Source: a virus. From it: a stretch of 29,107 bases of DNA. A program made the translations under genes and the position numbers. This document shows, piece after piece, positions 8,599-14,487 of the stretch (the first letter of the stretch is position 1; each line of letters begins with the position of its first letter). The notes below the pieces were generated by a model, which was not told where the DNA came from, made no database searches, and saw only the letters and a list, made by a program, of their open reading frames with translations. The stretch spans positions 1 to 29,107 of IMG/VR virus record IMGVR_UViG_3300043418_000026; one strand, given 5' to 3'.

Positions 8599-9308
8599 TA
8601 CTTGAAGATTTTCTTCTTAATCATTCTAACAATGATTTTTGCGGCAGCGTTCTCTAACGCTTTCTTTGTGGTTGTACCAATAGTAGACTGGTTAAACTTA
8701 ATCTCCGCAAAGTTGCCATCATTCATTAACGTAGCCTCGCGCGTAGTTTTAGCTTCTCCTAGTCCTGAGCCTGTAAAGAACTCTCCAGTCTCCGCATTCA
8801 CAAACTTTACCTGCAAACCTAGCCGTGTGACTACAGTTTGTTTAGTGTCGCCTTTGATTGAGATGGACTCATCCTCGCTAATAGAGAAGTCGTAGCATTC
8901 GATGTAACAAAAAAACTGAGCTAACTTAATCTTACCTCTGCCGTCTAGTTTATTCTCCGAGATTCCAGCCTGTGACGCTTGGAACTGCTTGACCATCCTG
9001 TTCTTAATCTCAGCCTTGTCTTCGGTAAATGTGAAGCGATTAGTTTCCTCTAGGAACTCGATAACAATGTTAGTGACACCAAGACCAACGCGCTTATCTT
9101 TTAGCTCAGGATACGCAGCGTAAACCTCCTCGTTGATGCCTAAAGACAATAGCTGAATAGGAATCTTTGGACCATCGTAGTCCATTAATGAATCGATATT
9201 AATCTTCTTCTCAAATGATGCTGTATAAGCTTCTGTCTTAACAGAGGCTACCTGAGCTGTTGTCGCAAAAGTTGTCAATAATAGAGACAGAAATAATATC
9301 TTCTTCAT
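8598..9308 (-). CDS. CsgG-like curli-secretion-type protein
   Basis: This 236-residue protein has a signal peptide at about 1-18 (MKKILFLSLLLTTFATTA). The rest follows the CsgG order: GVTNIVIEFLEETNRFTFTED at about 78-97 (cf. the 'L...Lv.sgrF.vvEr' core), a strand near KLAQFFCYIECYDF (about 128-141), the LGLQVKFVNAETGEFFTG segment (about 163-180) typical of the CsgG 'vd..TGev' strand, and a C-terminal helix KKALENAAAKIIVRMI. CsgG forms a nonameric outer-membrane channel that exports curli subunits. Unlike CsgG, no lipobox Cys follows the signal peptide, so lipid anchoring is not expected. It is the first gene after a 380-base regulatory gap, and the barrel-protein gene overlaps its stop. Family assignment is from recognised motifs; pore function here is inference. 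Confidence 0.72.
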   Translation of the reverse strand: MKKILFLSLLLTTFATTAQVASVKTEAYTASFEKKINIDSLMDYDGPKIPIQLLSLGINEEVYAAYPELKDKRVGLGVTNIVIEFLEETNRFTFTEDKAEIKNRMVKQFQASQAGISENKLDGRGKIKLAQFFCYIECYDFSISEDESISIKGDTKQTVVTRLGLQVKFVNAETGEFFTGSGLGEAKTTREATLMNDGNFAEIKFNQSTIGTTTKKALENAAAKIIVRMIKKKIFK

Positions 9309-9309
9309 A

Positions 9310-9356
9310 AGGTTATAACCTGAAATATTTAATACAAATTTAAGGCTATAGCCTTA
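9310..9356 (-). promoter_or_regulatory. Candidate promoter/operator of the CsgG-like gene
   Basis: On the minus strand TAAATTTG (9342-9335) fits the TAnnTTTG -7 box and lies 27 bases before the ATG, but no TTG is found at the -33 distance. Two perfect palindromes lie at the site: TAAGGCTATAGCCTTA (9341-9356), touching the -7 box from the upstream side, and AGGTTATAACCT (9310-9321), in the leader. Their centres are 33 bp apart, about three helical turns, which suggests a dimeric regulator binding both. No regulator is proven. Confidence 0.5.
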
Positions 9357-9689
9357 TGGATAACGTTAAAGGTTTTTCAACTATAATTTACAATTTGTAA
9401 ACTGCGATTAACCTTATGCTCAAATCCTTATTATCAGAACTTGTCAAAAATTACAAGTTTCGTCAATAGTGTATATTAGTAATGCAAACCATTGGTTTGG
9501 ATAATTGTCATTTACCAGCCCATATTGGTTTGGTTTTTTATCATTATCCGTAGTATTACTTCCGAATTTGGCAACATTTTGTTACGGATTTTGGCAAATA
9601 GGTACCACTAATTCGGAAAAATTCATGCAAAAGGAGCCACTTAATAACCCGTTGTGCAAATTATTGCACTCCTATTGTGCAAAATAATA
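9357..9689. promoter_or_regulatory. Non-coding intergenic region with clustered dyads
   Basis: No gene is supported in this stretch. It holds several dyads: TTTACAA-T-TTGTAAA (9387-9401), AACTTGT/ACAAGTT with an 8-base loop (9438-9459), CAAACCA-T-TGGTTTG (9485-9499), a long-range pair TTCCGAATT (9560-9568) and AATTCGGAA (9610-9618), and GTGCAA/TTGCAC with a 4-base loop (9654-9669). The direct repeat ATTGGTTTGG occurs at 9491-9500 and 9524-9533, and TTGTGCAA at 9652-9659 and 9675-9682. No good intrinsic terminator for the upstream gene was seen. The layout fits a regulatory region. Confidence 0.5.
9652..9682. promoter_or_regulatory. Paired TTGTGCAA motifs downstream of the GIY-YIG/HTH gene
   Basis: TTGTGCAA occurs at 9652-9659 and 9675-9682, with the reverse-oriented TTGCAC between them (9664-9669). 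A third identical TTGTGCAA lies at 10308-10315 in the leader of the same gene. Repetition on both sides of an HTH gene is what operator sites of its own product would look like; binding is not shown. Confidence 0.4.
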
Positions 9690-10280
9690 CTAATAACTAC
9701 CTCTCGGAGTTTTAACTAATGGCATTAATTCACAACCCAATATATCAAGTACGGCTTCTATATTTAATATGGTACTATTTTTGTCTTTGCTTTCCATATT
9801 ATGTATTGTAACCCTTGATACTTTAGCTAAATCTGCTAATTCCTGCTGTGATATATTTAATTGTTTTCGCCTGTATTTAATGAACTCACCTATACAGGAC
9901 ATTCCATTTGTTAAATTTCTAACTAAATCAATTTTATCTTTGAGCCTAGATTCCTCTTTATCTATTTCCTTCTCAAGACCTTCTATTGCTTTACCTCTAT
10001 ACTTAATGTGATTGAACAATATACATCCAACTCTCTGGTAATACTGAATCCAAAAATGCTCCTTTATAACTAATTCGCTTTCTTGGCACTCCTCAATTAC
10101 ATCAACTAAAGGAGCTAATCCTTCTTCCCTTAATTCAATAACCCAATGATTTACTGATTCATTGTGAGAATATGTTAGGTGTGATTTAGCTCTACTAATT
10201 CCACTTGAACTTTTTCCTATATACCTGTAGTCGTCAGTCTTTGGGCATCTTAGCCCATAAATTAAATATGTCCTTGTCAT
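9690..10280 (-). CDS. GIY-YIG nuclease domain fused to XRE-type HTH
   Basis: The 196 residues fall into two parts. Residues about 3-95 are GIY-YIG-like: LIYGL, then YRYIGKSS at 18-25, Arg30 in ISRAKSH, Glu74 in VIKEHFW, and Asn90 near the end of the domain (LFNHIKYRG), matching the catalytic Tyr/Arg/Glu/Asn layout. Residues about 97-120 are a charged coil. Residues about 130-187 are an XRE/HipB-like helix-turn-helix (IKYRRKQLNISQQELADLAKVSRVTIHNMES). The leader contains a 17-bp inverted repeat (10284-10330), and motif TTGTGCAA occurs on both sides of the gene, so autoregulation is plausible. It may be a homing-type nuclease with a DNA-targeting HTH, or a regulator that has kept a nuclease fold. 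It lies inside the envelope cassette, upstream of the CsgG-like gene. Confidence 0.75.
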   Translation of the reverse strand: MTRTYLIYGLRCPKTDDYRYIGKSSSGISRAKSHLTYSHNESVNHWVIELREEGLAPLVDVIEECQESELVIKEHFWIQYYQRVGCILFNHIKYRGKAIEGLEKEIDKEESRLKDKIDLVRNLTNGMSCIGEFIKYRRKQLNISQQELADLAKVSRVTIHNMESKDKNSTILNIEAVLDILGCELMPLVKTPRGSY

Positions 10281-10283
10281 ACC

Positions 10284-10330
10284 ATAAAGTTAAATATATT
10301 TTACACATTGTGCAATATATTTAACTTTAT
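10284..10330. repeat. Perfect 17-bp inverted repeat in the GIY-YIG/HTH leader
   Basis: ATAAAGTTAAATATATT (10284-10300) and its exact reverse complement (10314-10330) flank a 13-base centre that itself contains the dyad CACA-T-TGTG (10304-10312). The repeat ends 3 bases before the ATG of the HTH gene. It could be an operator or a 5'-UTR hairpin. On the plus strand it is followed by a run of T (TTTTTTTTTG), but no plus-strand gene needs a terminator here. Confidence 0.7.
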
Positions 10331-10408
10331 ATAAGCTTTTTTTTTGATTTTATTTATTGTCGGCTTTCTCTACCGTTGAGTGCCATACAATACACTAATG
10401 ATGGAATT

Positions 10409-10714
10409 TTACCACTTCGGTTCTTCCGCAAGCGCCTCCTTTTCAGTCTTTTTCTTAGGAGCGCTCGGTTTTTCTATAACGCGCTCAATAATTTTAGTTC
10501 CGCCTGCAGATGCAGCTTGCTTTTGTTGTTGCGTGTTATTAGTTGTAATGTTAATTACAGGAGCTGGAGCCGATACAGCCGCTGGTGCAGCCGCAGCTTC
10601 TTCTTCGCCTGTTAATTGTTTAGTCACAAATCCGCCTACACCTAGTGCGATTGTGCTTGCTAGTCCGATAAGGATGCTTTTTAATGAGCCGCCGCCCTCT
10701 GATTCTTCTGCCAT
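10409..10714 (-). CDS. Hypothetical single-TM protein, Ala/Pro/Gln rich
   Basis: The 101 residues contain one membrane segment near the N-terminus, about residues 11-30 (LKSILIGLASTIALGVGGFV), after a short acidic/Gly stretch. An Ala/Pro-rich region, an Asn/Gln-rich patch (INITTNNTQQQKQAAS) and a charged Lys/Glu C-terminus follow. There is no cleavable signal peptide. The stop of the lipoprotein gene lies 1 base before its ATG, so the two are in one operon. It might anchor the secreted cassette to the inner membrane, or be a spanin- or virion-type small protein. No family is recognised. Confidence 0.65.
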   Translation of the reverse strand: MAEESEGGGSLKSILIGLASTIALGVGGFVTKQLTGEEEAAAAPAAVSAPAPVINITTNNTQQQKQAASAGGTKIIERVIEKPSAPKKKTEKEALAEEPKW

Positions 10715-10715
10715 T

Positions 10716-11069
10716 TTAATTAATGATTAAAGGTTTTTTAATTGTTACGCCTGATACGTCCGTCAAAGTTAAGTCATATAACCCGCGAGACAATGTATCT
10801 AATTGAATTGTCTTGATTGTAGCCACTGATGTAGCTGTAAACCCAACTGTCTTTAGTGGTTCGGTATTTCCGAATTTGTACACCTGCACAGAGTATTTAG
10901 CTCCAACAGTTGTATTAGCTACAATAGTAGCCTGCTTGCTTTCTACTACTAAGCTAGTAATATCTGTAGATTCAGGATTCGAACCAAGGCTTGTTTCCTT
11001 TTCTAACGTCTCGATGTCTTGGCAAGCTGCCAGCATCACTATCAACAAAAATGCTATCGTCTTCTTCAT
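10716..11069 (-). CDS. Lipoprotein with T9SS-type-A-sorting-like C-terminus
   Basis: The 117-residue protein starts MKKTIAFLLIVMLAAC, a signal peptide with lipobox LAAC (Cys16), so lipidation is expected. After an acidic/Ser linker (17-45), the C-terminal 70 residues form strands resembling the type A sorting domain of type IX secretion: VQVYKFGN.EPLKTV, then IQLDTLSRGLYDLTLTD, then a terminal VTIKKPLIIN (compare 'v.n..G..v......idls.l..GiY.l.l....g....kkliv'). The usual PNPa box is not clear. An alternative is a small Ig-like fold. It lies 5 bases after the cohesin/dockerin-like gene. The combination of lipid anchor and T9SS-like end is odd, because T9SS substrates are normally processed at that end. 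Confidence 0.65.
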   Translation of the reverse strand: MKKTIAFLLIVMLAACQDIETLEKETSLGSNPESTDITSLVVESKQATIVANTTVGAKYSVQVYKFGNTEPLKTVGFTATSVATIKTIQLDTLSRGLYDLTLTDVSGVTIKKPLIIN

Positions 11070-11074
11070 TTAAC

Positions 11075-12850
11075 CTAAAAGTTATTTATTCCCGTTAATT
11101 TTATAACCTCTAGGTTTAAATTAATCCCTAGTTGGTATCCTGACTTAGATGCCGCATCCATATTAGGCGACACGCGAATCACTGTGTTAATGTCTGCTCC
11201 GTTTCCAATAGTCTCAAACTTCAACTTAAATGGAGTAAGCTCACCTGTTACAGGAGTCTTTAGCTCCTTGTCTATCGCTCCAATGACTACCTTGCCATCC
11301 TTATTCTGAACAAACGTGTACCAGGTATTAGGCAGGTCATTTAACAGCGCTACAAATTTAACCTTTGTCGGGTCATAAACGAACTCAAATTGCAAGGCAG
11401 CAATATTACTTTCTTTAGTATTTACCTTTACAGGTATCTCGAAGCTGTTAGTTGTTACAGTTTTACCTAAAATTGTAACATCAATAGATGGGATGTACTG
11501 AGGCGTGTTGATTAACAAGTTAGCTGTCTGTGTCATAGATAAGTTCTTCTTTAAGCTAGGCACTGCGTTAGTAGCAATAGCATTATTAATTACAACCTGT
11601 GAGCTATGGCTTCTGTTAATGTCTCCTGGGATTAAGAACTTAAGTTTTAATGGTAGATTCTTTCCAATCTCAGCTGTCTTAAAGCGCACATAGTTCTTGT
11701 CTACATCTTTCCAGTTTGCTGCTGTCATCTTATTGAACGTAGAGTCTGTAAACGTAGGTACACTCATATACATATCAGTACCTGCTGCATAGTTACTCGG
11801 CAGCATAACCAACGATTCTACGCCTGTTACCTGCGCAAACAATCTAACTAAGTCTCCTCCGTCTAGCTTCTTGTTGTAATTCACATCTGATGCGTAATAT
11901 CCTGCACCTGTGATAATGTTCTGGTTCCTGAATGTGCCATCTAGGTTCTGCGTAACAAACTCAGCCTGCGCAGTTGTATAGTCAGAAACGGTAACTGCTG
12001 CCGCGGATAAGTCTTTAACACTGTCCATATTAAATAATGTTCTGACGTGGTAAACAGTATTAGGCTTGAACTGATTCTGGTCTACAGGAATTGTGCCGTC
12101 GGATAAAGCATCAACTAAGTATGTTGTATTAGCCACGCTATCTGTAAATGCAATTCTATGTAGCGACTGAACGTCCACATTTGCGTTGTAATCAATCGTT
12201 GGATTGATATATCTAGTAGCAACTGGGTCTAGCATAATAACGCTTGTAAGAGGCGTTGTCATCAAGGTTGAGCCGCTAGTACCATTCTGATTAAATGCTG
12301 CCGCAAAATTCATTATAATAGGGTTCCAAGCGTATCCTAGAGCATCTGTCTTTAGTTTAAACTTAAGAACCAATAATCTATCAGTCCCTAGTCCACCAGA
12401 AGCTATCGACCAGTTAAGGTATACACGAAGGATTGATTTAGGTCCTCCTTGAGTATAGCTGTACTGGCAGTTATTGTAGTTGGTATTGCCGTTATCGGTT
12501 GTATTTAATGTAGTCTTGTTGTAGCTGTATCCTGGATAGTTCTGGAAGCTCATTGAGATTTGTGAGCCGTAAGGGATAATGCCGCCGTTACCACCTGTTC
12601 CTGTGTTAGCAACACTTATTAATTGGAATGCTGTGTTCTGATATTCGAAGTCAAAGTATAATGCGCGAGTGGATGTGTTGCCGTTTCCATCCGCCATCAC
12701 GGTTACTATGAACTCGTCACCTTTGTTAATAACAGCGCCATTAACATTGGTATTAGTGTTTGCATTTTGCAAACTTAGCTTAACTGTTTGAGCAGATGCG
12801 CTGTAGGTAAGCAGCAGAATTGCTGCAAGGGCAAACCATAGTTTTTTCAT
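11075..12850 (-). CDS. Secreted protein with cohesin-like and dockerin-like modules
   Basis: The 591 residues start with a signal peptide (1-20, ending YSASA before QTVKL). Residues about 22-210 look cohesin-like: KGDEFIVTVMADG, then ALYFDFEYQNTAFQLISV. Residues about 317-345 carry a dockerin-type calcium loop (YASDVNYNKKLDGGDLVRLF; Asp322, Asn324, Asn326, Asp330), and a second, weaker one is IPGDINRSHS (about 407-416). Residues about 453-585 form a second cohesin-like domain (FEIPVKVNTKESNIAALQFEFVYDPTKVKFV, with the typical 'F.f.YDp..v.fv'). Such modules assemble extracellular complexes in bacteria. The ATG overlaps the stop of the 152-aa gene (TAATG). The domains are recognised by eye; the surface-scaffold role is inference. 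It might be a phage-specific adhesin. Confidence 0.68.
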   Translation of the reverse strand: MKKLWFALAAILLLTYSASAQTVKLSLQNANTNTNVNGAVINKGDEFIVTVMADGNGNTSTRALYFDFEYQNTAFQLISVANTGTGGNGGIIPYGSQISMSFQNYPGYSYNKTTLNTTDNGNTNYNNCQYSYTQGGPKSILRVYLNWSIASGGLGTDRLLVLKFKLKTDALGYAWNPIIMNFAAAFNQNGTSGSTLMTTPLTSVIMLDPVATRYINPTIDYNANVDVQSLHRIAFTDSVANTTYLVDALSDGTIPVDQNQFKPNTVYHVRTLFNMDSVKDLSAAAVTVSDYTTAQAEFVTQNLDGTFRNQNIITGAGYYASDVNYNKKLDGGDLVRLFAQVTGVESLVMLPSNYAAGTDMYMSVPTFTDSTFNKMTAANWKDVDKNYVRFKTAEIGKNLPLKLKFLIPGDINRSHSSQVVINNAIATNAVPSLKKNLSMTQTANLLINTPQYIPSIDVTILGKTVTTNSFEIPVKVNTKESNIAALQFEFVYDPTKVKFVALLNDLPNTWYTFVQNKDGKVVIGAIDKELKTPVTGELTPFKLKFETIGNGADINTVIRVSPNMDAASKSGYQLGINLNLEVIKLTGINNF

Positions 12851-13308
12851 TATAATAGCTTAGTGATTAAGGTGTTACAAGATTTCTTTATTGCGGAACT
12901 CAAGTTGGTTTGATTGAAAACTCCTCCTTCGTCAATTAAAAGCATAGCCATCGAAACCTCTTCTGCTTGCTCTTCTACGATGACAGTCTTCTTAATCTTG
13001 CCGTCCTGTATTAACTTTCCCCTTAGACGAATAACTACCGCTTCCTTATTGCTATGGAATACGGATAGATTCGACTGAGTTTTAAGTACATCTAAATAAA
13101 GAATCTCTACCTTAATCTGCGTTGGCGCATCCTCTGATACCTCGTGTCCCGCTTCTTGTAAGAACTCCTCTAGGATATTTTTAACGCCAAACTCTAAGTT
13201 TCTGTTACCAGCAAGTGCTCCAATCTGTACATTATTCTGTACAGATGCTACAGTTATTTCTTGTGGCTTCATAAGCCAGAAGAGCAGTATGCTTAACAGT
13301 AATCTCAT
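12850..13308 (-). CDS. Secreted 152-aa protein, possible short CsgG-fold relative
   Basis: An N-terminal hydrophobic stretch (MRLLLSILLFWLM, about 1-13) looks like a signal peptide or anchor. The mature part has FGVKNILEEFLQEAGHEVSED (about 40-60), which parallels GVTNIVIEFLEETN..FTED in the CsgG-like protein of this cassette. Strands VVIRLRGKLIQDGKIKKT and a C-terminal helix (SSAIKKSCNTLITKLL) lie in the same order. It is shorter than CsgG and lacks the pore-hairpin region. Other small periplasmic alpha/beta folds (YajG- or LptE-like) are alternatives. It starts 2 bases after the 41-aa basic gene and overlaps the cohesin-like gene by one base, so it heads the first half of the envelope cassette. 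Confidence 0.6.
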   Translation of the reverse strand: MRLLLSILLFWLMKPQEITVASVQNNVQIGALAGNRNLEFGVKNILEEFLQEAGHEVSEDAPTQIKVEILYLDVLKTQSNLSVFHSNKEAVVIRLRGKLIQDGKIKKTVIVEEQAEEVSMAMLLIDEGGVFNQTNLSSAIKKSCNTLITKLL

Positions 13309-13310
13309 AT

Positions 13311-13436
13311 CTATCCTTGCCCTCTACTGCGTTTCGACGGACTTTCTTTTGGACCATTTGTCTTCTTGTGCTTGCCGTTACGACGTACACCAAATACAAC
13401 CTTTTTGTTTTCCGATGATGGTTTTTGCTTTGCCAT
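13311..13436 (-). CDS. Small basic protein, 41 aa
   Basis: This short ORF was found by filling the gap between the endolysin and the 152-aa gene. Its ATG (13436-13434) overlaps the endolysin stop as TAATG, and its TAG (13313-13311) lies two bases before the next ATG. The product is strongly basic: MAKQKPSSENKKVVFGVRRN, then Lys/Arg/Gly/Ser-rich to the end. It has no membrane segment. The packing on both sides argues that it is a real gene. Function unknown; a nucleic-acid-binding or peptidoglycan/envelope-interacting peptide is possible. Confidence 0.65.
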   Translation of the reverse strand: MAKQKPSSENKKVVFGVRRNGKHKKTNGPKESPSKRSRGQG

Positions 13437-14308
13437 TATGCTAGTAAGTGATAAAAATGCTTAAACTCTTTCTTTCTTTCGCTTAAACCAATGGTTCCCC
13501 CATTTATGCGTTTAGTTAATTTAGTAACCACCTCATCAGATGAACCTTGGTCGCAGATTCCCCACAGACTATTTTTCTTGAAAAAGAAAGCCGCAGAAGC
13601 TAAGGCATATCTAGTTGCTACTAAATCAGGATTGCTCATAATTTCAGGCATCTGCATAAAGTTAGCAAAGTCTTGGTAGTTTGATTTACCTGTAGTTTGC
13701 AAGGCGCCTCTACCTCTGTACTTCCATCCATCTCCGCTTGCTTCGCTACCATTGCCCATACGGTTAGCATAAACCTTGTTAGCAATCTTCTCTGGCTTAC
13801 GTTCGTATTGCAAAGCAACAGTTACGCTAGGGAAATACTTACGGAAGATTCCGCATAAGCCTTTCGCCGAGTAGTTGAGATTTTCTTGCGTAGCTCTAAA
13901 GCCGCCAGACTCGTGCCCACATTGTGCTAAGAAGTGAGCAAGTCGTAATGGAGTTGTGATTCCAAAACGAGCTGCCGTATCAGGTATAGCATCAATAACA
14001 GCCTGAGGAACGTGTCCCTTAAGAGCGTCTAGCTTGAATACTGGTAAGCTTACACTTGGCGCAGGTGGTGCAAATGAAACAGGAGTATTGATTACTACTG
14101 AATCATAAGTAGGAGGCGTTACCACTGGAGCAAACATCTTCGCCCACGTTGAATCTCCTACAATGCCATCAGGTGTTAAACCGTGAGCGGATTGCCAACC
14201 TTTAACAGCTGCTTCTGTCTTAGGACCAAACTTGCCAATAGGGTCTACGCCAAGCTTAACTTGAAGCTTAGTGACATCCTCCCCAAATGAACCTAGTCTT
14301 AATAGCAT
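13436..14308 (-). CDS. Endolysin: PG-binding domain plus GH19 lysozyme/chitinase-like domain
   Basis: The 290 residues contain a peptidoglycan-binding module at about 3-60 (GSFGEDVTKLQVKLGVDPIG, then TPDGIVGDSTWAKM). A Pro/Val-rich linker runs to about 90. A GH19-type catalytic domain covers about 95-290, with LAHFLAQCGHESGGF (catalytic Glu133), QENLNYS (candidate second acid Glu142) and GDGWKYRGRGALQTTGKSNY (about 192-211). Such enzymes cleave the glycan backbone of the cell wall at lysis. There is no signal peptide, so passage through the inner membrane needs a holin, and a two-TM candidate lies about 800 bases upstream. The start lies one base after the stop of the 58-aa gene. Confidence 0.9.
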   Translation of the reverse strand: MLLRLGSFGEDVTKLQVKLGVDPIGKFGPKTEAAVKGWQSAHGLTPDGIVGDSTWAKMFAPVVTPPTYDSVVINTPVSFAPPAPSVSLPVFKLDALKGHVPQAVIDAIPDTAARFGITTPLRLAHFLAQCGHESGGFRATQENLNYSAKGLCGIFRKYFPSVTVALQYERKPEKIANKVYANRMGNGSEASGDGWKYRGRGALQTTGKSNYQDFANFMQMPEIMSNPDLVATRYALASAAFFFKKNSLWGICDQGSSDEVVTKLTKRINGGTIGLSERKKEFKHFYHLLA

Positions 14309-14309
14309 A

Positions 14310-14486
14310 CTATTTCTTCTTCTTAGCGTAATACTTCTTCTTCTTAGGAGTCGGCACAGCTACTTCTGCAATAGCTTCTGCTACCACATCTTTAATTTCA
14401 ACTACAGCGTCTTGAGTCTTCTCAACTGCTACTGCTACTTTCTTCTTAGCAGTGAACAACGCTTTAATCCATTTGATTAAATTCAT
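14310..14486 (-). CDS. Small Lys-rich amphipathic protein, 58 aa
   Basis: This ORF fills the gap between the 201-aa gene and the endolysin: ATG at 14486-14484, one base after the preceding TAA, and TAG at 14312-14310, one base before the endolysin ATG. The product begins MNLIKWIKALFTAKKKVAVA, continues with an Ala/Val/Glu helix (EIKDVVAEAIAEVAVP) and ends in a Lys/Tyr cluster (KKKKYYAKKKK). The amphipathic N-terminus with Trp and Lys could associate with membranes. The tight packing inside the lysis genes supports a real gene, perhaps a lysis accessory or regulator. Function not known. Confidence 0.7.
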   Translation of the reverse strand: MNLIKWIKALFTAKKKVAVAVEKTQDAVVEIKDVVAEAIAEVAVPTPKKKKYYAKKKK

Positions 14487-14487
14487 C

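Noticed and set aside
9505-9687. Plus-strand 60-codon ORF in the intergenic gap
   Set aside because: It starts with TTG, has no promoter-like sequence at the usual distance, contains the dyads and repeats of the gap, and would be the only plus-strand gene.
10284-10345. Inverted repeat plus T-run read as a plus-strand terminator
   Set aside because: There is no plus-strand gene to end. The repeat is better explained as regulation of the minus-strand HTH gene.
10380-10730. Plus-strand ORF opposite the 101-aa membrane protein
   Set aside because: It is a shadow of the Ala-rich 101-aa gene; the minus-strand gene has tight operon spacing and a sensible TM layout.
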